This document shows positions 9,631 to 16,811 of a stretch of 64,000 nt of DNA, one piece after another. Position 1 is the first letter of the stretch. Each line of letters opens with the position of its first letter. The notes below the pieces were generated by a model. That model was given only the letters and a program-made list of their open reading frames with translations. It made no database searches and had not been told where the DNA came from. The stretch lies in contig JAHEJJ010000003.1 of assembly GCA_024638915.1 (NCBI GenBank), forward strand, positions 62,001 through 126,000, in the 5' to 3' direction. The position numbers and the translations under genes are program-made. This DNA is from Robiginitalea sp. (lineage in GTDB: Bacteria; Bacteroidota; Bacteroidia; Flavobacteriales; Flavobacteriaceae).

Positions 9631-9782
9631 TACAGGATCATAAGAATTTAAAATTCAGTAAGATACGTAGGATTTAAAAGATTTTTCGTATATTACTATA
9701 TAAGTTTTCGGACAAAGCTGACTTCACAGAACTACCAAAAACTTCCCCCTTGTTTTTTATAACGATGGAACGGGACTTCGTT

Positions 9783-9859
9783 CGATCCTTGATCCTGTAA
9801 ATACCATAGGGTCATTACCTGAAACAACGGGTGTTTCTTGAAAACCTAATCATTAATCC
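9783..9859 (+). promoter_or_regulatory. Conserved leader shared by two paralogous lipoprotein genes (copy 1)
   Basis: This stretch aligns with 24778-24853, upstream of the paralogous lipoprotein gene, with shared blocks CGATCCT, GATCCT, AGGG, ACCTGAA, GTTTCTTGAAA and ATTAA in the same order and similar spacing. Conservation of non-coding sequence in front of diverged proteins suggests a shared operator, promoter or untranslated regulatory element. Confidence 0.55.
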
Positions 9860-9873
9860 TTAAACTCATAAAA

Positions 9874-10566
9874 ATGAGTAGAGCAATCAAATTTTTTAGT
9901 TTGATTCTTGTCGCATGCTTCATATCCTGCGTACAGGAATCGGATTCTGATCCCTTAACAGTTGATTCCAATGCTGAATCGAAACTGAACAAATTTCAAG
10001 ATGTAGACGCCAAATCTACGGTCAAACAAACTGTCGATATATTCGATGTTGTTAACGGGGTTGTCGCCGGCACTTCCACACTACATCGAAACAGTAGCGG
10101 AATTACAGTAAATTTCAAAGCTACTGGTCTTACACCCGGTTATGCCTATACAATCTGGTGGGTTATCTGGAACAATCCTGAAAACTGTACTACACCGGGG
10201 GCATGCACGGATATAGACTTTGGTATTGCAGATGCAGTTCAGGTAGAAGTTATGGGTGCCACCGGCCATGTGGTGGGAAATAGCGGTAAGGGCAATTTCA
10301 GTGCTCATTTGAATGAAAATGATGATTCAAGTACTGTCAATCCGCTTTTCGGGCTACCCGGCTATGGAGGATTACTGGATGCCCAAAAGGCAGAAGTTCA
10401 TTTGGTATTAAGAAGCCATGGACCTGCCATTCCAGGAATGGTAAACGAACAGATCAGTTCTTATGAAGGAGGATGCGATGATCCATTCGCCATTCCGCCA
10501 TTTACTGAAATTCCGGATGAAGTAGGCGAATGCGGGGATATTTATGCTTCTATTCATCAACCTTAA
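9874..10566 (+). CDS. Secreted lipoprotein of unknown function, paralogue 1
   Basis: I do not recognise a named family. Residues 1-19 are a lipoprotein-type signal with Cys15 and Cys19 as candidate lipid sites, followed by an acidic stretch (Glu-Ser-Asp-Ser-Asp) as in surface-exported Bacteroidota lipoproteins. The mature part looks beta-rich, with Trp-rich (Thr-Ile-Trp-Trp-Val), Gly-Lys-Gly-Asn-Phe-Ser-Ala-His and Leu-Arg-Ser-His-Gly-Pro blocks and four conserved Cys that could form disulphides. It is a clear paralogue of the product of 24872-25519 over its whole length. The layout loosely recalls CHRD-like beta sandwiches, but I would not assign that. It precedes an AraC/TPR regulator whose own paralogue neighbours the second copy, so regulator and lipoprotein appear to have duplicated together. 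Confidence 0.75.
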   Translation: MSRAIKFFSLILVACFISCVQESDSDPLTVDSNAESKLNKFQDVDAKSTVKQTVDIFDVVNGVVAGTSTLHRNSSGITVNFKATGLTPGYAYTIWWVIWNNPENCTTPGACTDIDFGIADAVQVEVMGATGHVVGNSGKGNFSAHLNENDDSSTVNPLFGLPGYGGLLDAQKAEVHLVLRSHGPAIPGMVNEQISSYEGGCDDPFAIPPFTEIPDEVGECGDIYASIHQP

Positions 10567-10586
10567 AACACAAAATCCACTAAGGG

Positions 10587-10616
10587 AAAAACCGATGCTT
10601 CTGCTTCGGTTTTTTT
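10587..10616 (+). terminator. Intrinsic terminator after lipoprotein paralogue 1
   Basis: The arms ACCGATGC and GCTTCGGT pair with one T-T mismatch around a TTCT loop, preceded by A residues and followed by six T residues. It lies 20 bases after the stop codon. Confidence 0.8.
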
Positions 10617-10727
10617 ATGTCTGATCAAAGTCATTGTCAATCGTTTTAAAATTCACTAATTAGTGGGAAAATACTTGATCTTGTTTAGTCGTGTTTTGGA
10701 CTATGGGATTATGACAATTACCGTGAT

Positions 10728-12638
10728 ATGCTACACGTCAGTCAGAATATTGACCAAAAATTTATCGACCGTTTACAGCAAATTCTCGAGGAGAACATTG
10801 AAAATGAGCATTTTGGAGTAAGTGAGCTTGCCATGGCGGTTGGCGTTAGTCGTTCTAACCTGCATCGTAAAGTGCATGCCTACAATGGGAATTCTACCAG
10901 CCAGTTTATCAGGGAATTCAGACTTAAAAAAGCTATTGCCTTACTGCAGCATCAGGAGGGAACGGTTGCTGAAATAGCGTATCGGGTCGGTTTTTCAAGT
11001 CCGACTTATTTCAATACGTGCTTTAAGGATTACTATGGGTACCCGCCGGGGGAAGCTAAAACGATCCATCAGCGTACTTCATTTGAAAACCCAGATCGAC
11101 CCGGAATTAACAGTAAATATGAAGGGCTAAACAGCAGATGGATGCTGGGTCTGTTGTTAACCCTTATGATGATCGCCGTACTCAGCACCTCCTATTACAT
11201 AAGAATTGGTCAACCCAGCGATAGGGCTCAATCAGAATATACAATAAAGCAAAAGTCCATTGCTGTACTGCCGATTAAAAATTGGAGTGGCAATCCCGAT
11301 CTGGACTATATAGGCGATGGTATGACCGATGCCATTATTACAAGGCTAACAAAGATCAGCTCGATTGCAAAAGTGACCCCATTTACTTCGGTTATGCAAT
11401 ACAAAGCGTCCGAAAAAAGTGCTGTGAATATCGCCGAAGAATTAAGTGTTACTCATATACTTCAGGGAAATTTTCAATTATCAGGCGATCAGATAAAGAT
11501 AAAGCTGCAACTGATCGATGGTCACAACAATACCCATTCCTGGTCGGAAGAATACAATGGTACCTGGAATAGCGATGATGTATTCCAAATCCAGTCAAAT
11601 GTTGTAGAACATATTGCTGAAAGGATGGATGTGACCATAGTTGATGAAGAAAAGGAAGCCTTGAATAAGAACCCTACCCAGAACAGGGAAGCGTATAACT
11701 ATTGGTTAAAGGCGAAATATCAATCGTTAAAATATACGAAAGAAGGTATGGAGAATGCATTACCCCTATTTGAAAAAGCCATAGACCTCGATTCGAACTT
11801 TATTGAGCCCTACGTGGATATGGCCTACGTGTATCTTTTCGGTGGTGGAAGCTGGGGTTTACATACCGAAAAGGAAGCCTGGCAAACAGCCAAAGGGCTT
11901 TTGATCGATGCCAAAAAGATCGACAGTACCAACCTGCGGGTTAAAAGTGCATTGACCGACGGCCTGTATATATATGAATGGGATTTTGAAACGATGGAGA
12001 GGAATTATAGAACTGCAAGTAATCTGGGGATTATCTATAGACTTCAATCAGGTAGGCATAGCGAAGCGCTGGAGGTGATAGAGTACTTTTATAAAGAGCA
12101 ACCTCAAAGTGTGTTCTATCATTCTTTTAAAGCCCAGGCCCTGTATTTTTTAGATCGAAAACAGGAAGCCTCAGATCTTTTGAGAAGTTCGGATAAACTG
12201 TATTCGGACCAGATTATGTATCTGAGAGCAGCGTCCAGATTTCATTATTATCTTGAGAATTATGCGGCCTCTAAAGCGCTTCTGACCAAACTGTTGGCTC
12301 AATTTCCGGATCGTCCACCTGTGGTGCTTTGGCTTGGGGCATTGCATAAAACCCGCGATGATGATATTGAGGGGGCGAACCTATATCTGCGTGAGTTAAA
12401 GAGACGATTTAATACCGGAGAATCTGGAAGCCCCGCATGGTTTCTTGCACTTTATTACAGCTCAACAGCCGATCCTGAAAAGGCCATTGAATGGCTCCGG
12501 AGGTCTTATGAAAATCACGATATGGAAATGATCTGGTTACGTGAGGAACCAGCATTAAGACCTCTGAGAGATGACCCCAGATACCTGGGAATATACCACA
12601 AAGTAGGTTTCCCCTTGCCTGCAAAAACTCCTCGTTAG
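10728..12638 (+). CDS. Membrane-tethered AraC-type regulator with TolB-like and TPR sensor, paralogue 1
   Basis: This appears to be a one-component transcription regulator spanning the membrane. Residues about 10-110 are an AraC-type double helix-turn-helix, at the N-terminus rather than the usual C-terminal position, with the typical Gly-Phe-Ser-Ser-Pro-Thr-Tyr-Phe second recognition segment. One transmembrane helix follows at 138-158. Residues about 175-290 form a TolB/FlgO-like domain (Ser-Ile-Ala-Val-Leu-Pro start) as found in CadC-type and cyclase-type regulators, and 310-600 are TPR-like repeats. Topology would place the DNA-binding part in the cytoplasm and the TPR sensor in the periplasm. 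The product of 21922-23886 is a paralogue, with near-identical C-terminal blocks (Ser-Gly-Ser-Pro-Ala-Trp-Phe-Leu-Ala-Leu-Tyr-Tyr). Likely targets are the neighbouring small secreted proteins. Confidence 0.85.
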   Translation: MLHVSQNIDQKFIDRLQQILEENIENEHFGVSELAMAVGVSRSNLHRKVHAYNGNSTSQFIREFRLKKAIALLQHQEGTVAEIAYRVGFSSPTYFNTCFKDYYGYPPGEAKTIHQRTSFENPDRPGINSKYEGLNSRWMLGLLLTLMMIAVLSTSYYIRIGQPSDRAQSEYTIKQKSIAVLPIKNWSGNPDLDYIGDGMTDAIITRLTKISSIAKVTPFTSVMQYKASEKSAVNIAEELSVTHILQGNFQLSGDQIKIKLQLIDGHNNTHSWSEEYNGTWNSDDVFQIQSNVVEHIAERMDVTIVDEEKEALNKNPTQNREAYNYWLKAKYQSLKYTKEGMENALPLFEKAIDLDSNFIEPYVDMAYVYLFGGGSWGLHTEKEAWQTAKGLLIDAKKIDSTNLRVKSALTDGLYIYEWDFETMERNYRTASNLGIIYRLQSGRHSEALEVIEYFYKEQPQSVFYHSFKAQALYFLDRKQEASDLLRSSDKLYSDQIMYLRAASRFHYYLENYAASKALLTKLLAQFPDRPPVVLWLGALHKTRDDDIEGANLYLRELKRRFNTGESGSPAWFLALYYSSTADPEKAIEWLRRSYENHDMEMIWLREEPALRPLRDDPRYLGIYHKVGFPLPAKTPR

Positions 12639-12788
12639 CTGATCTATATTTCTTTGCTTCAACAATAGTGCAGGGATTACAAAAAAACCTTAAACGATCT
12701 TCAACATAGCTGTTTGGTCTCGCATGATTTTAATCCTGAAATTAGTTATGATCAGATTAAAAGAATGTTTAACCTAAAAATTTATGTC

Positions 12789-13304
12789 ATGAGAAAATGG
12801 ATATTTGGCTTTTTATTCCTGGGTTTGGCCAGCCTGACCTATTCGCAGCAACCCCAGACAGAAGTAAATGAGGTAGTCCTGGAAGGGGTAACGGTTACCT
12901 CGCCAAATTTGGATTACCTGGCTATGGTTCAGGACAAAAACACTCCTGAGACCGTAAAAAGACTGGAACGGAAAGCCGCAAGTTTTGATCTATTGGAATC
13001 CCCTGTTTATAACAAAATAGACAAGGCTTATGAGGTCTTCTTTTCCAACAGCAAAGGGCGTATCGTTGCCACCTATGATGATGGAGGCAAGATATTATCT
13101 TCGGTTGAAAAATTTGCAAATGTTGTAGTACCCGGGCCGATACGAAATACCGTATACCAGGCGTACCCGGAATGGACAATGAGTGAGAACACCTACAGGG
13201 TGACTTACTTTCAGAACAAGGGGGTTAAAAAAACCTATCATTTCCAAATTACAAAAGGGGATGAAACTAAGAATCTTAAAGTAATATGGAAAGCCACACG
13301 TTAG
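12789..13304 (+). CDS. Secreted PepSY-like protein, paralogue 1
   Basis: This is a small periplasmic protein of about 171 residues. I start it at the ATG at 12789, not at the in-frame GTG at 12714, because a clean signal peptide begins there (Met-Arg-Lys, hydrophobic core, Tyr-Ser-Gln cleavage site). The mature part has two repeats of the PepSY/BLIP-like pattern, with the motif Tyr-Pro-Glu-Trp-Thr in the second. It is a paralogue of the product of 21039-21599, sharing Val-Gln-Asp, Thr-Pro and Leu-Glu blocks. Databases often label relatives as nicotinate-nucleotide adenylyltransferase, but none of that enzyme's motifs is present and the protein is exported. It follows the AraC/TPR regulator and ends in a terminator. 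Its function is unknown; binding or inhibition in the periplasm is one possibility. Confidence 0.75.
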   Translation: MRKWIFGFLFLGLASLTYSQQPQTEVNEVVLEGVTVTSPNLDYLAMVQDKNTPETVKRLERKAASFDLLESPVYNKIDKAYEVFFSNSKGRIVATYDDGGKILSSVEKFANVVVPGPIRNTVYQAYPEWTMSENTYRVTYFQNKGVKKTYHFQITKGDETKNLKVIWKATR

Positions 13305-13332
13305 AGAAAAGGGTGCCCTTTAATCCCTGATA

Positions 13333-13366
13333 AATCGCTTAGACTGTTGTTTAGGCGATTTTTTTT
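13333..13366 (+). terminator. Intrinsic terminator after PepSY-like paralogue 1
   Basis: Ten-base arms (AATCGCTTAG / TTAGGCGATT, two G-T pairs) enclose an eight-base loop and are followed by six T residues. Confidence 0.8.
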
Positions 13367-13509
13367 ATACCGTTGCCACTATCTACTGATCTATTTTTAC
13401 CAATTATTGAGCTATTTTTTATATTTTAAAATCGGTAACATGCTTTAATTTAGATAAAGTCCAGCCTAAGATTTAAATAATCTGATTGTCAATAATCACA
13501 GCTTGAATC

Positions 13510-14604
13510 ATGCCGATTTACATGGATAGACATATGGTCCCTGGGATAGAAGCCAAACACGCGGCCGAAGCACATCGTGAGGATCTTAAAATACAGGAGG
13601 AATATGGCTGTCGCTGTATGACCTATTGGGTTGATGAAGATCGGGGAAGCGCCTTCTGCCTGATCGATGCACCAGATATCGACTCAGTTAAAAGAATGCA
13701 TGATCGCGCCCATGGGTTAATGCCTCATGAGATTATTCAGGTGAACAGCAATGTGGTGGAAGCTTTTTTAGGCAGGATAGCAGATCCAAATGCGATACCC
13801 GACGGGACAACCCCTGATTTAAAAATATTTAATGATCCCGCATTTCGGATAATCCTGGTGAGTACCACAACAGCTGAAGGACTGTTAAGACATAGGGTGG
13901 GAAATGCGAAGGCCAGCCTCCTTAACAAGCTCTATCATGAAATAATGAGAAAACAATTGAGCGTTCACGAGGGGCGTGAGGTGGAACTCAAAGGAGGAGG
14001 TTTTATTGCTTCTTTCGTATCGGTAAACCAGGCCGTTGAATGTGCTTTTGCCGTTATGGACGATTTACATATTGCCGGCGAATTAATCGATCTCCGTATC
14101 GGACTTAATGCCGGTATGCCTGTAAGTAAGAGCAAAGAGCTATTTGGGGATACTGTGGCAATGGCCCGCTACCTTTGCAGTATCGGGAAAGAAAATCAGA
14201 TGGTTATGGCTCCGATCATCAGAGAGATCTACAAAGGCGAGCGAAAAAATAACACAGACGAATCATTTAAATGGATATCACCTTCTGATGAAAATTTCCT
14301 TCAACTCTTAATGGAGACTCTTAGAAATAACTGGCAGGACCCACAGTTCGGGCTGATGGATTTCTGCGACCAAATGTCGATGAGTAAATCCAAACTCTAT
14401 AGGAAGTGTACAGAACTCACCCACATGTCGATTAATGAGCTATTGCGCGATTACCGCCTAAACCAGGCACTTCATTTGCTAAAAACTGACCGGAATATCG
14501 CCCAAACCACTTTCGATTGCGGATTTAACAGTCCTTCTTACTTTACGAAATGCTTTCAGCAACGATACGGGGTACAACCTCTGGTATATGCGAAAGAACT
14601 CTGA
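13510..14604 (+). CDS. Three-domain regulator: DUF4242, degenerate nucleotide-cyclase domain, AraC-type HTH
   Basis: Residues 1-92 resemble DUF4242 (ferredoxin-like small-ligand or metal-binding fold) and carry Cys34, Cys36 and Cys50. Residues about 112-242 look like a class III adenylate/guanylate cyclase homology domain: Glu-Leu-Lys-Gly-Gly-Gly-Phe at 159-165 takes the place of the usual K-x-x-G-D, and Leu-Arg-Ile-Gly-Leu-Asn-Ala-Gly at 195-202 matches the family. The second metal-binding Asp is Gly here, and the first metal site (around Val117-Ser118) also lacks Asp, so it should be catalytically dead and may act as a sensor or dimeriser. Residues 262-364 are an AraC-type HTH with Gly-Phe-Asn-Ser-Pro-Ser-Tyr-Phe. 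There is no membrane segment. The next gene encodes a secreted DUF4242 protein, a likely target or partner. Confidence 0.8.
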   Translation: MPIYMDRHMVPGIEAKHAAEAHREDLKIQEEYGCRCMTYWVDEDRGSAFCLIDAPDIDSVKRMHDRAHGLMPHEIIQVNSNVVEAFLGRIADPNAIPDGTTPDLKIFNDPAFRIILVSTTTAEGLLRHRVGNAKASLLNKLYHEIMRKQLSVHEGREVELKGGGFIASFVSVNQAVECAFAVMDDLHIAGELIDLRIGLNAGMPVSKSKELFGDTVAMARYLCSIGKENQMVMAPIIREIYKGERKNNTDESFKWISPSDENFLQLLMETLRNNWQDPQFGLMDFCDQMSMSKSKLYRKCTELTHMSINELLRDYRLNQALHLLKTDRNIAQTTFDCGFNSPSYFTKCFQQRYGVQPLVYAKEL

Positions 14605-14699
14605 TCATTGATTCAAATTTGATAATTGTTGATCGATTCGAAACAGCGATATACCTGAGACGATACTAGGTTTGCTATATAAACTTAAAACCAGGTATT

Positions 14700-15101
14700 A
14701 TGAAAACATTTCAATCTACATTTAGTCTTCTTTTTCTCATCATGTTCGGTTCATTGTCGGTTTTTGCACAAGGTCAGGATGTTATCTACACGAAGATGGC
14801 CAAAGAAAAACTCGCTGATAATCCGGATTTAAAAACCTATTTGATCGAAAGGGAAATTCCGGGCGCGGGCTCCCTCAGCTCCGAGGATCTTAGGGACATC
14901 TCCCAAAAGTCGTGTTCCGTGATTGAGGATATGGGTCCGCAGATTCAGTGGATACATAGCTATGTCACCAAAGACAAGGTATATTGTATCTATAAAGCTG
15001 AAAATAAAGAAATGATCAGGGAACATGCCGAAAAAGGAGGTTTCCCGGCCAACCATATTACCGAATTGTCTACGGTGATCAACCCCACTACGGCCCGTTA
15101 A
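14700..15101 (+). CDS. Secreted DUF4242 protein
   Basis: A signal peptide (about residues 1-23, ending Val-Phe-Ala) is followed by a single DUF4242 domain with the family blocks Glu-Arg-Glu-Ile-Pro-Gly-Ala-Gly, Gln-Ile-Gln-Trp-(Ile)-His-Ser-Tyr and Glu-His-Ala-Glu-Lys-Gly-Gly-Phe-Pro-Ala-Asn. The family includes a nickel-binding Streptomyces protein, but most members are uncharacterised and the ligand here is unknown. It lies 95 bases after the DUF4242/AraC regulator, so ligand sensing by a shared fold inside and outside the cell is conceivable. Its leader contains ATACCTGA, similar to part of the lipoprotein leader. A terminator follows. Confidence 0.8.
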   Translation: MKTFQSTFSLLFLIMFGSLSVFAQGQDVIYTKMAKEKLADNPDLKTYLIEREIPGAGSLSSEDLRDISQKSCSVIEDMGPQIQWIHSYVTKDKVYCIYKAENKEMIREHAEKGGFPANHITELSTVINPTTAR

Positions 15102-15128
15102 AATATTTTGGATAATGTTTTTTGTCTA

Positions 15129-15158
15129 AGCCATCTTATAAGCAAAAGGATGGCTTTT
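15129..15158 (+). terminator. Probable terminator after the DUF4242 gene
   Basis: Seven-base arms (AGCCATC / GATGGCT) with a 13-base loop are followed by three further T residues. The rest of the gap to 15367 is AT-rich and holds no gene that I can see. Confidence 0.6.
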
Positions 15159-15367
15159 GCTATTCTTTTCATCTTAGGTCTAAGTATATAATTTATAGGG
15201 AATTACCCTATCTAATCTATGGTTTTTTCGTATATTTAATAGTTTCCGGTTTTATTATTCGACTACTTTTTCCCCACAAAAATTAGTACTTCTGTTCCAA
15301 TTTTTCTTGCTTGCTGTTAACCTATTAAGTTGGCCATAGACTAAATAACAACCTAACTCGTAGAATA

Positions 15368-16801
15368 ATGAAAACATTTAAAACTATTTCATTCCTGTGC
15401 CTATCTTTAATATTCACTAATTGTAAGCAAGATGACTCCTTTTTCAAATTACCTGTTGTGGAAGAGGAAACCGTACGTGCTGAATCTTCTAGTGATATCT
15501 TCCCTAATCGCAATGATGAAGAACAAATTATTCGAAACCAAGTCATATTTAAATTTAATGATAAAACGACAAGAGATCAAATAAGAACCCAATTTGAGAG
15601 TATTAGAACTCAAATTGACACCTGTTCATGTGGAGATTTAATGTATGAACTTTGGACATTAGATGATACACAAATTGATGTGGAAGGGGCTATTGGACAA
15701 GTTGAAGATAATGGTGGTGGTGGAGTTGAAGGTGAAAACCAATTCATAATTCAATTACCCTCAGGCACATTACCAACTGATACTATACCAAAAGAAGATA
15801 GACTTGGTGTTATAAGAGGATTAACTTTCAGCCAGATTAATAGTGAACCGAGAGTAAATATTGCCATAATTGATACTGGCATAGATCTTAAACGTAATAT
15901 AGATGCCAGCAAGTTTCTTTATAACACACGGGATATTTTTGAATGTCGTAATCAAACATCAGGTTGGAATTTTGTAGATGGGAATGAAGATATATCTGCG
16001 GAAAATGACCATGGAACTTTCGTAACCGGAATTATTACAGATGCTCTATCAAGTTCCCAATTGGTCCCAGATGGTATCAAATACAGTATTCTTCCAATAA
16101 AGGCCTTTGACATCAATGGTCGTAGCACCTATTGGGACATTGTTTGTTCCTTTGCATATGTTAATCAGGTGCAGAAAATAAATAAGAATATTCATATTGT
16201 AGACGCCAGTTTTGGCTACGACTTCGAAAGTATTGAAGACAGTGTCGAATTAGAAAGACTGCATGATCGTCAGTCTATTCTCCGAGATTTAATTTATCAG
16301 TTAAAGGAAAGTACAGTGGTTGTTACATCGGCAGGAAATAGAAACAATGATAACAACGTCATCCCACATTACCCATCTGGATTTAATGATAATCCTATTA
16401 ACATTGATAATAACGTTGTAATTGACTCACTAGACAACATTGTTGGTGTTGGTGGCTGGTCATTGGACCAAGAAAGTCAAAGATTGTCAATTGGAAATTA
16501 TGGAAATAATACTATCGATTTAGGAGCCAAATACTTTCAACACCATATGACTTTTGAATATAGGGATATCCGAGATGGCCTTGGTTTTCATATTAGAGAA
16601 ACTGCAAGTGTAGATGGTACTTCTTATGGTACGGCATTAGTAACAGCAAAACTAGCAGAACAAATATACGATGAATCCATAAGTACAAGGGGCATTAATG
16701 AATTACCTGCTGTTACAATCGAAAACTTTTTTAATTCAAACTTTATAGACAAAGATGTAGGACTTCAAGCAAATTTTATTAACGGGAAGTTTCTTAAGTA
16801 A
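15368..16801 (+). CDS. S8 (subtilisin-like) serine protease, putative lipoprotein
   Basis: A secreted endopeptidase. The N-terminus is a lipoprotein-type signal ending at Cys19, followed by Lys-Gln-Asp-Asp, an acidic surface-export-like signal; the lipobox itself (Phe-Thr-Asn-Cys) is weak. Residues about 55-150 form a propeptide-like domain with Cys-Ser-Cys-Gly and a Gly-rich linker. The catalytic triad is complete: Asp169 (Ile-Asp-Thr-Gly), His215 (His-Gly-Thr-Phe) and Ser419 (Gly-Thr-Ser-Tyr-Gly), with oxyanion Asn324. It ends 10 bases before the TPR-CHAT gene, so the two proteases are co-transcribed. Its base composition is much more AT-rich than that of the genes on either side, indicating a different origin. 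The natural substrate is unknown; the CHAT partner is one candidate. Confidence 0.88.
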   Translation: MKTFKTISFLCLSLIFTNCKQDDSFFKLPVVEEETVRAESSSDIFPNRNDEEQIIRNQVIFKFNDKTTRDQIRTQFESIRTQIDTCSCGDLMYELWTLDDTQIDVEGAIGQVEDNGGGGVEGENQFIIQLPSGTLPTDTIPKEDRLGVIRGLTFSQINSEPRVNIAIIDTGIDLKRNIDASKFLYNTRDIFECRNQTSGWNFVDGNEDISAENDHGTFVTGIITDALSSSQLVPDGIKYSILPIKAFDINGRSTYWDIVCSFAYVNQVQKINKNIHIVDASFGYDFESIEDSVELERLHDRQSILRDLIYQLKESTVVVTSAGNRNNDNNVIPHYPSGFNDNPINIDNNVVIDSLDNIVGVGGWSLDQESQRLSIGNYGNNTIDLGAKYFQHHMTFEYRDIRDGLGFHIRETASVDGTSYGTALVTAKLAEQIYDESISTRGINELPAVTIENFFNSNFIDKDVGLQANFINGKFLK

Positions 16802-16811
16802 TTAGACGAAA

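Noticed and set aside
9874-10566. Assignment of the lipoprotein paralogues to Cu/Zn superoxide dismutase or CHRD families
   Set aside because: Gly- and His-containing blocks look superficially similar, but the metal-binding His pattern of the dismutases is not present and CHRD motifs are not convincing.
12789-13304. Annotation of the PepSY-like proteins as nicotinate-nucleotide adenylyltransferase
   Set aside because: The nucleotidyltransferase H-x-G-H and S-x-T-x-x-R motifs are absent, and a signal peptide places the protein outside the cytoplasm.
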